A stretch of 64,000 bases of DNA from Tolypothrix campylonemoides VB511288 (GCA_000828075.3 JXCB02000023.1:481937-545936); one strand, 5' to 3'. Shown: positions 45,707 through 55,920, counted from the stretch's first letter. A program made the numbers and translations. Notes: generated by a model not told the origin, from the sequence alone.

Positions 45707-45917
45707 TTATATTGGTTTGAGACTTTGGGAGGACGAAGCTATTAATCAGTTTTTTAACCGCATATCCACACAGAAGAAGTACAAATAGATGAGCGAGCAG
45801 GTAAACTATTTGTCAGTGATTACACTCAAAAATTTTTTTTTACTCTAATTGGAAAAAATTGGTAGTTCGTCACACAAACATTGATACATCAACACTAAAA
45901 TGTACGGAAGCATCTGT

Positions 45918-46030
45918 ACCCTCACCCCCCATCCCCTCTCCCATACATGGGAGAGGGGAGCCAATTTCACGCGTCCCTCTGCCAAGCTAAAGAGAGGGAT
46001 TTAAGGTGAGGGTAAAGATTCATGCAAGAA
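45918..46030. repeat. Dispersed repeat, copy A
   Basis: ACCCTCACCCCCCATCCCCT start, then TTTCACGCGTCCCTCT, GAGAGGGATTTA and GTGAGGGTAAAGATT, then CATGCAAGAA. The second half matches the copy at 50607-50683 almost base for base. The ends are roughly inverted (ACCCTCACC / GGTGAGGGT). Non-coding. Confidence 0.6.
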
Positions 46031-46376
46031 CTCTAATGGAAGTGAGGTCAAGCCGCCACAGGCGGCAAGGCAGAAGGCAGGAGGCTCAGTTGGCAGAAGG
46101 GAAAACGGCAGTTGCTTTATGCCGGGAGACCCGTCCACCGCACTGCCTCCCCCATGCATAAATGCAGGGGCTTGAAGCAAGGACACCTTATTTCTCGTGC
46201 CATGCATCTCGATTGGGAATCTTTCTCCCTTTTCCATAAATAAATTTAGGGGCTTGAGACCAGCTCTGGCAGAGGGCAAAAACATAGTTTCTTCCTTCTG
46301 CCCTCTGCCCTCTGCCCTCTGCCTTTCTTCGGTCAAATTAAATTCATCAAACTGACGCCATGATTAATAACTCATG
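46031..46376. other. Repeat-type spacer before the DUF362 terminator
   Basis: GC-rich palindromes (CCGCCACAGGCGG) and CTGCCCT heptamer runs (46299-46325). A minus-strand open frame of 111 codons here is made of such repeats and is not a gene. Confidence 0.45.
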
Positions 46377-46404
46377 AAAAAAACCGCCACTTAATTAGGG
46401 CGGT
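46377..46404 (-). terminator. Terminator after the DUF362 gene
   Basis: On the minus strand ACCGCC...GGCGGT (plus-strand arms 46383-46388 and 46399-46404) is followed by TTTTTTT. It lies about 100 bases after the DUF362 stop. Confidence 0.6.
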
Positions 46405-46505
46405 CTGGTTAAGCAATCGGAGGGTATTTACAGCTTACTCTGCCAATGCATGGAATTGTTGTAACAGAGTTTGCAGTTGTTGCTAGCATCAACCACTAAG
46501 TTCAA

Positions 46506-47477
46506 CTATCGTCTGGCATATGCACTCATGCGTTCTTTAATAAATCTTATGTAAAGGTGTTTAAAGGTAGACTTGATCACACGGGGCATTCCAAAATCGA
46601 TGGGTAGAAACTTGTCTGGTAAGCGCCAATCATCTATTTTTAGTAAGTCGGGATGCAGGTGAGGAAAGTGAATGGTGTCCAGTTCACTAACTAACCCCAA
46701 CCGCATTGATGCAGCTACAGTAGGTACTTGTTCTGGTGGAACATTGAGGATTTCCACCATTGCCCGATCCAAGGCAAAGACATCTGGTGATGCAGCCAAA
46801 ACCCCGAGTGGACGAGGTTCACCGCCACTGGGACCATTGCCTTCATGACCAATGATCCCGTCTATGATGGTTAAGTTGGGATCAATTGCCCTAGCGGTTT
46901 CTACTAACATTTCACCAAATCGGTTCGCGTCTTTTCCTGCTTCCATATGCCACCAAGCTTTCATTTTACCTGGAACGCAACCAAACAGGTTTTTTACCCC
47001 CAAGGTTAACACCAGTTGGGTATGAGATTTCACCTTCGGTAAGTTAATCACTACATCCGCTTCCATCGCTTCTTTGCACAGCAGCAGATGGTTAAAACCT
47101 TCGTTGACTGTTTGGTAACGCTGACCGTGAAAATCGATAATGGGGAGATTGAGTTCTTCTAAAATAGGCAGATAACCATTTGCCACTGCAACTGCCTTAG
47201 CACTACCAAAAGCAGGACTATCCCCCAAAAATGGCTTACCACCTGCTTCCATGACTATCTGGGCGATCGCGTAAACAAGTTCCGGGCGCGTGGTACACTC
47301 TTTGCCAGGACGTGCGCCTGTCAGCAAATTTGGTTTAAGTAAGACGCGGTTTCCTGGTTTCACAAACGCCGCTATTCCTCCCAAAGGTTCCAGCAGCGTT
47401 TCTAAAGATTCCCTAAGTGCTTCCCGTTCGTAGGAAGTAGCGCGAATAAGACTAACTGACGGTGTTTTGGTTTGCAT
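46506..47477 (-). CDS. DUF362-domain protein
   Basis: 323 residues matching DUF362 (VLLKPNLLTGARPG, DVVINLPKVKSHTQLVLTLG, KNLFGCVPG, DGIIGHEGNGP). The family is widespread; some members have an added 4Fe-4S ferredoxin domain, absent here. Its reaction is not established. It follows aspA by about 70 bases in the same direction and ends in a terminator, so the two may form an operon. Confidence 0.8.
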   Translation of the reverse strand: MQTKTPSVSLIRATSYEREALRESLETLLEPLGGIAAFVKPGNRVLLKPNLLTGARPGKECTTRPELVYAIAQIVMEAGGKPFLGDSPAFGSAKAVAVANGYLPILEELNLPIIDFHGQRYQTVNEGFNHLLLCKEAMEADVVINLPKVKSHTQLVLTLGVKNLFGCVPGKMKAWWHMEAGKDANRFGEMLVETARAIDPNLTIIDGIIGHEGNGPSGGEPRPLGVLAASPDVFALDRAMVEILNVPPEQVPTVAASMRLGLVSELDTIHFPHLHPDLLKIDDWRLPDKFLPIDFGMPRVIKSTFKHLYIRFIKERMSAYARR

Positions 47478-47547
47478 GATTAAGTAAAGAACGAAGAAGA
47501 AAAATAAAGAAGGAAGAATTCTTTCTTATATCTTCCTTCTTTGTTCT

Positions 47548-48984
47548 TTAATCCGATATGCCGTCGTCTATACTTAGAGGCAAAATCGTACTCATTTGTT
47601 CCAGGTTTAACACTTGAGCTAATTGGGCTTCACTCATGAGTCCACGTTCCAAGACAATCTGCCGTAGAGATTTGCCTGTTTCCAAAGATTCTTTAGCGAC
47701 AGCCGCCGCATTCAAATAACCAATATGCGGATTTAATGCCGTTACCAAAGCTAAACTGCCTTCAGCGTATGCCAAACAACGTTCTTGGTTAGCGGTAATT
47801 CCCTTGATGCAGCGTTCGGTGAGTGCAGCAATGGTATTGCCCAGAATTTCTATACTGTGAATCAGGTTATAGGCAATCAGGGGCATCATCACATTCAGTT
47901 CTAGTTGTCCTGCTTGTGCCGCAAGGGCGATCGCACTATCGTAACCCATCACCTGAAAGCATACCATTGATGTCATCTCTGCCATCACTGGGTTGTACTT
48001 CCCTGGCATAATCGAGGAACCGGGTTGCACTGGCGGTAGTTGAATTTCCTTTAAGCCAGTTTTTGGTCCCGAATCCATCAGACGCAAGTCATGAGATATT
48101 TTGACTAGGTCTTGAGCTAAGTTGCGTAAAGCACCGGAAACACTAACAAATGGTGCCATACTCTGCATTGCTGCCATAAGATGGGGTGCAGGTTCTAGAG
48201 GCAAATTAATTAACTCTGATATAGTTTTTACCACAAGAGAGCGATACTGGGGATGGGTGTTTAACCCCGTACCCGCTGCACTCCCTCCCAAACCCAGCAC
48301 CATCAAGTCAGAAGAGGCTGTGTAGATGCGGTTTTGGTGTTCTGTGAGGATGTACGCCCAAGCGCGAAAATTCTCACCCAAACGCACGGGTACAGCATCT
48401 TGCATATGGGTTCTGCCGGATCTAACGACATCTTTGAATTCTTCGGCTTTTTCTTCTAGTGTTGCTATTGCCTTCTCTAAAGCTGGGTGTAGCGTTTTTG
48501 ATAAAGCCAATAAGCCACCAATACGAATTGCTGTGGGAATCACATCATTGGTAGACTGCCCATAGTTTACATGGTCGTTAGGACTCACGCGCTGGTAATT
48601 GCCTTTTTCTTCCCCCAGAATTTCTAAAGCGCGATTTGCCAGGACTTCGTTAACATTCATATGGTGGGAAGTACCAGCACCAGCTTGATAAACATCTACC
48701 ACAAACTGGTCGCGGAACTTTCCAGCAAGCACTTCATCTGCAGCTTGGACAATTGCCTCACTTATATCTTGGGGGATACACCCCAGTTCACCGTTCACAA
48801 TAGCTGTAGCTTTTTTAATAATGATGCCAGCATCTACGTAAGTAGGTAAAGGCTTTATGCTGCTGATAGGAAAATTTTCTGTTGCCCGCAGCGTTTGAAT
48901 ACCGTAGTAAGCACTACTAGGTAGTTGGCGATCGCCCATCGAATCGCGTTCTATTCTCACTTCAGGATTTGTTTGTTGTGTCAT
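47548..48984 (-). CDS. aspA: Aspartate ammonia-lyase
   Basis: 478 residues of the fumarase/aspartase superfamily: signature GSSIMPGKYNPVMAEM with the catalytic Ser loop, SSAYYGIQTLRATENFPIS at the start and GRTHMQDAVPVRLG. It converts aspartate to fumarate and ammonia reversibly in the cytoplasm. The pattern SSIMPGKYNP with KYNP rather than KVNP agrees with AspA-like members more than fumarase (class II). The last 60 residues include a C-terminal extension (LIVLERGLM-type end segment). The gene precedes the DUF362 gene. Confidence 0.88.
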   Translation of the reverse strand: MTQQTNPEVRIERDSMGDRQLPSSAYYGIQTLRATENFPISSIKPLPTYVDAGIIIKKATAIVNGELGCIPQDISEAIVQAADEVLAGKFRDQFVVDVYQAGAGTSHHMNVNEVLANRALEILGEEKGNYQRVSPNDHVNYGQSTNDVIPTAIRIGGLLALSKTLHPALEKAIATLEEKAEEFKDVVRSGRTHMQDAVPVRLGENFRAWAYILTEHQNRIYTASSDLMVLGLGGSAAGTGLNTHPQYRSLVVKTISELINLPLEPAPHLMAAMQSMAPFVSVSGALRNLAQDLVKISHDLRLMDSGPKTGLKEIQLPPVQPGSSIMPGKYNPVMAEMTSMVCFQVMGYDSAIALAAQAGQLELNVMMPLIAYNLIHSIEILGNTIAALTERCIKGITANQERCLAYAEGSLALVTALNPHIGYLNAAAVAKESLETGKSLRQIVLERGLMSEAQLAQVLNLEQMSTILPLSIDDGISD

Positions 48985-49152
48985 GATGAATTTTAGATTT
49001 TAGATTGGGGAGGAAAGGATTTGAAAATATGTCTCAGGAGTCAGAATAATTTTCCTGTATCGTGGCTCTTGTTTCCCAGAGACTTGTTTTACGTTTCATC
49101 TGTCGGCTTAACCCAAAATCTAAAATCCTCTAAAATCCTATCGATTGCAAAA

Positions 49153-49776
49153 TTATGTAGTTGTTTCCTTCTTGGTAGTCTTAGCCTCAGCCTTTGCCCA
49201 CGTGTATGATTTCTTAATTGACATAAACACGTTGTACCCGTTAATTTCCTGCACCTTCACTCCACCGAAAATACCACGAAGCTTGTTCTCATACCACTTT
49301 CGCCGTTTCGTGACCATATATATACGACCACCAATTACAAGCCGATTAAATCCCTTATGCACGAAATTCTTTGCAACAGCGAAATCTTCATGATAAGGCG
49401 GATTGCACAGAATTAGCGTGAAGCCTGATTCATCAAAGTTCTCAAATCCATTGCTCTGAAACACCTTCACTCCTGAAACGCCGTTTAGCTCCACATTATG
49501 ACACACGCATTGTACAGCAGTTGAATCGTTGTCTACCATCACGACTTTGTCCGAACCAATGAGTTTGGCAGCCAAAATGCCCACAACACCGTAGCCACAC
49601 CCAAGGTCAAGAACCTTGTCGGTATCTGAGAAGTCAACCACTGACAGCATGGCAAGAGTACCTGGGTCAACGTACCGTGGAGAAAACAAAGTTGAAGCGG
49701 TCTTAAGTGTCAGCTCAACCCCCTTAATTGTCGTCCTTATTTCGTTTGACGTAGCATCTTTCACCATACAGCTCAC
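49153..49776 (-). CDS. RsmC-like class I methyltransferase
   Basis: 207 residues with the SAM-binding motif VLDLGCGYGVVGILAAKL, the acidic VDNDSTAV loop and the NPPY motif in ILCNPPYHEDF, which is typical of N-methyltransferases that modify guanine or adenine. The MTS (methyltransferase small) domain fits RsmC or RlmG, which methylate rRNA, but the shortened N-terminus (no duplicate domain) gives no decision. The C-terminus has a basic tail. The gene is convergent with nothing and sits alone before pgsA. Confidence 0.8.
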   Translation of the reverse strand: MSCMVKDATSNEIRTTIKGVELTLKTASTLFSPRYVDPGTLAMLSVVDFSDTDKVLDLGCGYGVVGILAAKLIGSDKVVMVDNDSTAVQCVCHNVELNGVSGVKVFQSNGFENFDESGFTLILCNPPYHEDFAVAKNFVHKGFNRLVIGGRIYMVTKRRKWYENKLRGIFGGVKVQEINGYNVFMSIKKSYTWAKAEAKTTKKETTT

Positions 49777-49934
49777 TAAAAATGTGATTCACTAGAATGA
49801 GAATTAGCTCCCTTGAGGTTAGCATTATCTGTGCTGACACGGGTCAAGTTAGCGCTACTTAAGTTCATTTCTTAGTAATCTGACTTGGTCTAGCTGTAGG
49901 CAAAACATTTGATATGCGACAAATCTAACATCCG

Positions 49935-50471
49935 ATGACACTACCTAACTGGATTACTTTCTCTCGCCTTTTAGGGATACCATTTCTGCTGTATGGTTTA
50001 CACAACCCAACACCCGAAGCTAGATGGATTTGTTTGGCGGTTTTTCTTGTCGCCTCGCTGACTGATTGGTTAGATGGGTATTTAGCACGGAAACTTAACC
50101 AAATCACCGACTTGGGTAAGTTTCTTGACCCTTTAGTTGATAAATTACTGGTGCTTGCGCCGTTACTGGCTTTAATAGAACTAGGGCAAATCCCTGCTTG
50201 GGGAGTGTTTCTGATTTTGGCGCGGGAGTTAGCGATCGCAGGTTGGCGCGTCAGTCAACCTAAAATTACGGGAGCAAATATTTGGGGTAAGCTCAAAACT
50301 GTGAGTCAAATTGTGGCGATCGCACTTTTGATTGCACCATTACCTCAACCGTGGCAATTACCTTCTGTGGTTGCCTTCTGGATTTCTGTGATCCTCACTT
50401 TAATTTCTGGGGCAATTTACCTTTTGCCTGAAAAAGGTAACATGACTAGCCCAAAAGAAGAAAAAATTTAA
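49935..50471 (+). CDS. pgsA: CDP-diacylglycerol-glycerol-3-phosphate 3-phosphatidyltransferase
   Basis: 178 residues with about four membrane segments. The CDP-alcohol phosphotransferase motif D-G-x2-A-R-x8-G-x3-D-x3-D is seen in DWLDGYLARKL and DLGKFLDPLVDK. It makes phosphatidylglycerol phosphate, the first step to phosphatidylglycerol, which is an essential thylakoid lipid. The start is MTLPNWITFSRLLGIPF, typical for PgsA. Confidence 0.9.
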   Translation: MTLPNWITFSRLLGIPFLLYGLHNPTPEARWICLAVFLVASLTDWLDGYLARKLNQITDLGKFLDPLVDKLLVLAPLLALIELGQIPAWGVFLILARELAIAGWRVSQPKITGANIWGKLKTVSQIVAIALLIAPLPQPWQLPSVVAFWISVILTLISGAIYLLPEKGNMTSPKEEKI

Positions 50472-50806
50472 CAAATTCGCGGAAGTCCCCACCCTCAATG
50501 TACCCATAGGGTGGGGATGGCGTGCTGTGAAACGACGAAACACCCCTAAACGGCAATAACCGCAGGTTATTTAGTGCGAGGGGTGGTAGAGGAGTCTCCA
50601 ATTTCTGGGGGAGCTAATTTCACGCGTCCCTCTCCCAAACCTGGGAGAGGGATTTAGGGTGAGGGTAAAGATTTATGCAAGAAATGTATTTAATGACTTG
50701 TGTGTAAACCGTAGCCTTGTAAAGGAGAGGGATGCCCGATAGGGCAGGGTGAGGTTGTTAAGGAATTTTCAATCATTTTATGACTTGTGTGTACACCATA
50801 GCTGTA
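50472..50806. repeat. Repeat cluster between pgsA and the tyrosine kinase gene
   Basis: A palindrome CCCCACCCT...AGGGTGGGG lies at 50487-50516. Copy B of the dispersed repeat follows at 50607-50683. Two direct copies of GACTTGTGTGTA (about 50695 and 50783) flank the last part. No gene. Confidence 0.55.
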
Positions 50807-53065
50807 TCAATTTTTATATTTGTAGTAGTTGTTGTAATAACTCACACTTTTGTGCCAGTTGATAACTAAACCTAAGACATTGCTTCGGCTTACTTTTAAG
50901 CTATCCATAGCTTCTTTCAGTGCCGAAGAGTCTGTTTTATGCATTCTCGCCACCAGCACAATACCATCAGTACTGGGTGCCACTAGGTTAGCATCAGCTA
51001 GTCCGAGCAAGGGGGGAGCATCATAAATCACTAAGTCAAAGTTTTTATGGAAATCTGCCATGAGTTGCTTCATTTTTTCAGATGAAAGCAACTTTGCGGG
51101 ATCAGGTGGAGTAGGACCAGAAGTGATGACAGAAAGTTGGCTCATAGAAGGTAGGTGTCGGATCACTGTCTCTACTGGAATACTTTCAGCAATTACACTA
51201 CTCAATCCCCACAAGTTATTTAAATTTGATAAAGTGTGAATTCGAGGTCGGCGTAGATCGGTATCTACAAGTAGGACTCGTTGCCCCATTCTACAAGCTG
51301 TTTGAGCTAGGTTAAATGCGATCGTAGACTTGCCATCTCCTACCATAGCAGAACTAATGACTATGGAGCGAATCTTCTGGTCAGAACTTAGCAGTTGAAT
51401 ATTCGTGTAAAGTACGCTTAAAGCGTCCAAAAATTTTGAGGATTCATACTGGTTGTGGTTTTTGACAAGTGCATCCAAACGCTCAACAATTCCAGTCGGC
51501 TCAGATTTGTCCTGAGAAGGCGAATTTGCGAAATTTGTCTGAGTTTGATTGGTAGTTTGATTGGTAGTTTGATTCCTAACAGTGCGTTCTTGAATTTTTG
51601 AGAGTTGTTCTTCAAATGGAATTGTGGCTAGCAGGGGTAGTTTGAGCTTTTCCTTAAAGGCGTCAATAGTATGATAAGTATTGTCAAGCTTTTCAATAAG
51701 TAACGCAGTACCTATTCCTAAAAGTGTACTAGCAACCAATCCCAAAATCAAATTACGTGGAATATTCGGAGAGACAGGAAATCCTGGTTGAACTGGCGCT
51801 TGAAGTAACTGCCAAGGAATTTGTGTTTGAGCAGCTTCAATTTGTAGAGTTTCGCGAGTTGTGAGAAAACGATTTAAGCTCTCAGTTGCTACCTGTAAGC
51901 TCCTTTGTAATTCTGTATATTGCCGTGCCAAAACTGGCAATTGCTCAACTCTTTTCTGAAGTTGTTGTTCGGAAAGTGCAAGTGTTCGGCTCTGAGATTC
52001 TAAATTGTGAATTTCATTCGCCACTTGAGCAACTTTGACAGACCAAATCCGCTGTGCTTCCTGTTGTAACAAGGGTAACAGCCTTTGCCGCTTTTCTCGC
52101 AAGACTTCGATAGGTCTACTCTCTTCTCGGAAACGAGTTAATTCAGCAGCCGTCTGCACTTCTAATTGGCGAATTTGATTAACTAACTGCTGATATAAAG
52201 AAGCATCGTTTAGTGCTGCTTTCGCTCCCTGTGGTTGCTGTAAACTAGCAGAATAAGTACGAACTATTGCTAATTGCTGATTAATTGCTAGCCGTTGCTG
52301 AGATAAAAACTGGATTTGCTGAGCAATGAGCTGTGCTTGGGCTTCTGGTTCAATAAAGTCGTAGCTTTGTCGAAATTTTTGCAATTGCTTTTGGATCTCA
52401 TCAACCCGACTTTGTAGAGAGGGGAGTTGTTTTTCGACAAATTGAATCCCTTGACGCAAATGAGTTTGTCTATCTTCTAAGCTGTATTTTAAGTAACCTT
52501 CAGCTAATGTGTTTAGTACAACTTTTGTTTCGACTGGATCAGTACTTTGGTAGCGAACTTCTATTATCTTTGTTTCGCCTAAACGAGTAATAGTCAGAGA
52601 ATTTAAAAGAGAACCATAGTTTATGTGTGGATAAGAAACTTGCAACTGCTTGACAATACTTGCCAAAAGTTCAGGGCTTGTAAGAACCTGAATTTGAGTT
52701 TCGTAATCCAAACTAGATTTTCCTAATTGACCCTCTGAATTAGAACCGAGTTGCGGTAATTTGTTGTTATCACTATTGACAGGTTCCGCCAAAATCCGGA
52801 AGTTAGCTTCATATCGTGGTTTTTGTTTGAGCGTTACACCCACAACACTAGCAATAACAGCAGTCATGACTACTGCAATCACTAATGTTCGTCGCTTGAG
52901 AATATCTAGGATTTGGAATAAATCCCAATCATCGCCTTGTTTTTCTAAAAAAGGCAAAGGTTGAGCTTGAAGCACTTGAGGTAGATAGCTTCTATTCCCG
53001 TTATTCCCGTTGAGAGATGAGGTTTTCAAGGAAGAAATCTCCGTTATGTGTTCTTGCTTAATCAC
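50807..53065 (-). CDS. Polysaccharide tyrosine autokinase (Wzc/BY-kinase)
   Basis: 752 residues. N-terminal Wzz-type chain-length domain with two membrane segments (about residues 55-80 and 440-462) flanking a coiled-coil periplasmic region. The BY-kinase domain has Walker A MVGDGKST (about 572-579), Walker A' LVDTDLRRPR (about 597-606) and Walker B LVIYDAPPLLG (about 676). The tyrosine cluster SVSYYNNYYKYKN closes the protein, with five Tyr that should be phosphorylated. It controls the length and export of exopolysaccharide. A short repeat-encoded stretch NQTTNQTTNQTQTNF lies before the kinase domain. It diverges from the glycosyltransferase gene at 53721. Confidence 0.9.
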   Translation of the reverse strand: MIKQEHITEISSLKTSSLNGNNGNRSYLPQVLQAQPLPFLEKQGDDWDLFQILDILKRRTLVIAVVMTAVIASVVGVTLKQKPRYEANFRILAEPVNSDNNKLPQLGSNSEGQLGKSSLDYETQIQVLTSPELLASIVKQLQVSYPHINYGSLLNSLTITRLGETKIIEVRYQSTDPVETKVVLNTLAEGYLKYSLEDRQTHLRQGIQFVEKQLPSLQSRVDEIQKQLQKFRQSYDFIEPEAQAQLIAQQIQFLSQQRLAINQQLAIVRTYSASLQQPQGAKAALNDASLYQQLVNQIRQLEVQTAAELTRFREESRPIEVLREKRQRLLPLLQQEAQRIWSVKVAQVANEIHNLESQSRTLALSEQQLQKRVEQLPVLARQYTELQRSLQVATESLNRFLTTRETLQIEAAQTQIPWQLLQAPVQPGFPVSPNIPRNLILGLVASTLLGIGTALLIEKLDNTYHTIDAFKEKLKLPLLATIPFEEQLSKIQERTVRNQTTNQTTNQTQTNFANSPSQDKSEPTGIVERLDALVKNHNQYESSKFLDALSVLYTNIQLLSSDQKIRSIVISSAMVGDGKSTIAFNLAQTACRMGQRVLLVDTDLRRPRIHTLSNLNNLWGLSSVIAESIPVETVIRHLPSMSQLSVITSGPTPPDPAKLLSSEKMKQLMADFHKNFDLVIYDAPPLLGLADANLVAPSTDGIVLVARMHKTDSSALKEAMDSLKVSRSNVLGLVINWHKSVSYYNNYYKYKN

Positions 53066-53720
53066 AATCCTGACTTTTCACGTTATGTGGAAAAACCAAC
53101 GCGAAACCTAACTCTTCTAGCAGAGTTCCCGAGAGGAATAGAAAAGAGGTTCGACTGCTCGCGTGAAAAGTAAGGGTCATAATCAATTAGACTATTTCAT
53201 TGCATAAACTTTGATGCTTTTGTAGCCAGTACTTAAGTGCTTTGAAAAGAACTAAAGCCCTGACTACTAGTAGTATTCAAAGTTAATATGAGTTAATGTG
53301 AGAAATCACTTTTTGTTTACCTTTTTTCTTTACCTAGCTTCAAGGCTAAAGGCGTCTTTTTTGGACAATGTTAACTCTACTCGTCACTTTTAAGCTTCAG
53401 TAAATTCACGTGTATGTATCACAAGACGCTTCAGTTAAGAAAATCTATCTCTTGAGGCAGAAAAAGCAGGGATAGAGAAAAAACTTTACCTGCTCCGTAT
53501 TAGTCTATATCAAGAATAAATCAAGAATAAATAAGTTCGGCTCAGTGAAACTAACTAAGATAGTCACTTCAGTACGAGCAAAATACTTATACTACAGTGC
53601 GTGCTAAAAAAAATGTTGCCAAAAGTATCAAAATTTTCGTCATGATGTTAGTTTTTTTGATTTTTTGGGCAATCTAAAAACAGTAATCGCATCAGAGATT
53701 TCCTCAGGAGTGTACGTCTC
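53066..53720. promoter_or_regulatory. Divergent control region of the polysaccharide cluster
   Basis: 655 AT-rich bases with no gene, between the tyrosine kinase (minus strand) and the glycosyltransferase (plus strand). It is expected to hold promoters for both. No specific operator was identified. Confidence 0.4.
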
Positions 53721-55031
53721 GTGGAATACAGCCAACTGCTTAAGCAATTAGTTCAAAGCAACTATAAAGAAGACTTACAAGCTAAAAATTATGAATTTTT
53801 AAGAGTTGGGCAGTCCATTAAGTTATCTGTGATTACACAGTTTTTTCCCCCTGATTACGCTGCTACGGGACAATTAATCGAAGAACTAGCCAGACATTTA
53901 GCGCAACAAGGGGTAGACATTGAGGTATTTACAGGTCAACCAGGTTACGCTTTTGCGAGTTCTTCTGCTCCAGCAGTTGAACAGTCTGGTGGAGTGCGAA
54001 TTAAGCGATCGCGCACGAGCCAACTTTGCCCTCAGAGGATTCGCGGAAAAGCTATCAATGGTGTTCTCTTCACGTTGCGTGCTGCTTTTTATCTGTTGAA
54101 CGCCGCTCGTCGTCGTAACGTAGTTTTACTGACTACAGCTCCGCCATTTTTGCCAATTTTGGGTTATCTGGTTCATGTCTTGTTCGGACTGAGTTACGTT
54201 TGCATACTCTATGACCTTTATCCAGATATTGCGATCGCCCTTGGGGTAATACCAAAACACCACTGGCTGGCTCAATTTTGGAGAGCCGTCAATAGACAGA
54301 TTTTGCGAAAGGCAAAGGGTCTTGTGGTTCTTAGTCCAGCCATGAAGCGACAGGTTGCAGCGAGTTGTCCGGAGGTCGCTGATAAGATTTCCGTGATTCA
54401 CAGTTGGGCAGATCCTGAATCGATTGTGCCTATTGCCAAAGAAGATAACTGGTTTGCTCGTAGGTACAATCTTGTAAATAAATTTACTGTCGTGTACTCA
54501 GGCAACATGGGTCGCTGCCATGATACACATACAATATTGAATGCAGCTAAGTATTTACAACACGAGCCTATTCAGTTTGTCTGTATAGGCGGCGGAGCTA
54601 AACGTGAAGAACTAATTGAGGAGGTCAATCGATTAGGGCTTCAAAACTTTTTGTTTCTTCCATATCAAGAAAGACATGTTTTACCTTATTCCCTGACAGC
54701 CTGTGATTTATCGCTCGTCAGTGTGGATGCAGGAATGGAAAGTCTGGTTGCTCCTAGCAAACTTTACCCGGCTTTAGCAACTGGACGACCAGTAGCAGTC
54801 ATTTGTCCAAAGCATTCATACCTGAGACAACTGATTGTAGATATAGACTGTGGTGACACGTTTGAGAATGCAGACAGCTACGAGCTAGCAGAGTTTATTT
54901 CGCGGCTGAGTCGCGATCAGCGTTTAGCAGAGCGTATGGGTAACTCTGCTCGTGAATATTTGCAGTCCTATTTCACACCTGAGGTTATATCTAGGCAATA
55001 TTTTGAAGTATTGCGGCAGGCTATATCATAA
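53721..55031 (+). CDS. Glycosyltransferase family 4
   Basis: 436 residues with a GTG start. The first 30 residues are unusual, then the GT4 fold begins: IKLSVITQFFPPDYAATGQL and GGVRIKR. The donor-binding C-terminal domain has FTVVYSGNMGRCHDTHTIL and VAPSKLYPALATGRPVAVIC (E-x7-E-like region). It resembles WbuB/WcaI-type transferases that add a sugar to a lipid-linked O-antigen or colanic acid unit. It is the first gene of the plus-strand cluster. Confidence 0.85.
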   Translation: MEYSQLLKQLVQSNYKEDLQAKNYEFLRVGQSIKLSVITQFFPPDYAATGQLIEELARHLAQQGVDIEVFTGQPGYAFASSSAPAVEQSGGVRIKRSRTSQLCPQRIRGKAINGVLFTLRAAFYLLNAARRRNVVLLTTAPPFLPILGYLVHVLFGLSYVCILYDLYPDIAIALGVIPKHHWLAQFWRAVNRQILRKAKGLVVLSPAMKRQVAASCPEVADKISVIHSWADPESIVPIAKEDNWFARRYNLVNKFTVVYSGNMGRCHDTHTILNAAKYLQHEPIQFVCIGGGAKREELIEEVNRLGLQNFLFLPYQERHVLPYSLTACDLSLVSVDAGMESLVAPSKLYPALATGRPVAVICPKHSYLRQLIVDIDCGDTFENADSYELAEFISRLSRDQRLAERMGNSAREYLQSYFTPEVISRQYFEVLRQAIS

Positions 55032-55328
55032 GGTTGTTAGTCGAATGGCACCATCGCACTTGATACAGCGATTTTCAGCTAAGGTGGCATTGCTCATTAA
55101 TATCTCAAATGTCCATCACATATCCTTTTGTCGGGAATGGCGACCTAGGATTTGTGGTCTAGTCATTTGAAACGTACTGTAAAGTGCCTAAGAAGTCATT
55201 AAGCGCAAAACATACGTTTTGAAATTAAATATTTCAATCTTGATTGAGGAGTTGGGCTTCGATGGTCTTGTTGATCTCAGTCCCTCCCACCTAACCTTCT
55301 TGTTTAGTTGTTAATACGGGAGGTCGAA

Positions 55329-55754
55329 TTGCACAGAAGGTGTGACCGAAATCGGAAACGTACAAAACGACGAGCTATTTATTGCCCAATACATGGGTGC
55401 TATCTTGACAGTGTGAGTCAAAAGTATCCATTGTTTGCAGATAGCGCTGGACAACTTCAGCAACGAGGGATACGACGAAAAGACGCCTTAATTTTAATAG
55501 CCAATAAAACTGCAATACCCCTTGATAATGAATGGTTGGAAGCTTTTTGGTGCGACCAGTGTCAAGAGAAAAAGTGGTATCACGTGCACAAGCAAGAGCT
55601 TACCTATGATTTGTCTGTAGCACCACCAGAACTTTGGCAGCAAGCAATGGGAGTGATTTATACCCAAGGGAACCCTTCTGTAGGAGAGTTTACTCTCAGG
55701 CATGCAAGCATGGTTGGATACAAAAGTAACCAGGATTTTATCTTTGTTGGTTAA
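55329..55754 (+). CDS. Small zinc-ribbon-like protein of the polysaccharide cluster
   Basis: 141 residues when started at TTG 55329, which is preceded by GGGAGGT at good spacing; the frame is open from 55308. It has YCPIHGCYLD and a FWCDQCQEKKW motif, giving two CxxH/CxxC pairs that could hold one zinc ion. The rest is soluble with a basic N-terminus (HRRCDRNRKRTKRR). I do not recognise a named family. The position between glycosyltransferase genes suggests a role in regulation or in an enzyme complex; this is only positional. Confidence 0.6.
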   Translation: MHRRCDRNRKRTKRRAIYCPIHGCYLDSVSQKYPLFADSAGQLQQRGIRRKDALILIANKTAIPLDNEWLEAFWCDQCQEKKWYHVHKQELTYDLSVAPPELWQQAMGVIYTQGNPSVGEFTLRHASMVGYKSNQDFIFVG

Positions 55755-55863
55755 GCCAGTTAGTCGTGGCATTGTGCAGTTGTTGGAGGATGATAGTTTA
55801 CGCGAGAAGCATGAGTCAAAATTGTCGGGCGATCGCCTGCTGAGCGAACATCGCCTGAGCTAA
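55753..55863 (+). pseudogene. Relic of a glycosyltransferase C-terminus
   Basis: The frame reads KPVSRGIVQLLEDDSLREKHES and ends in a stop. GT4 enzymes often end with a helical segment of this type (GIVQLLEDDSLREKMG). Only the tail is left, no start or donor domain, so it is taken as a remnant of a deleted gene. Confidence 0.35.
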
Positions 55864-55920
55864 GGGCAGCTTCCGCAAAATGGAGCGTACTTTTGCAGAT
55901 GTAATTTAAGTGAATAGCAA

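Noticed and set aside
46001-46336. Minus-strand frame of 111 codons
   Set aside because: Built from dispersed repeats and palindromes, no protein character.
47548-48984. Class II fumarase instead of aspartase
   Set aside because: The superfamily motif alone does not separate them, but the start (SSAYYGIQTLRATENFPIS) and KYNP favour aspartase.
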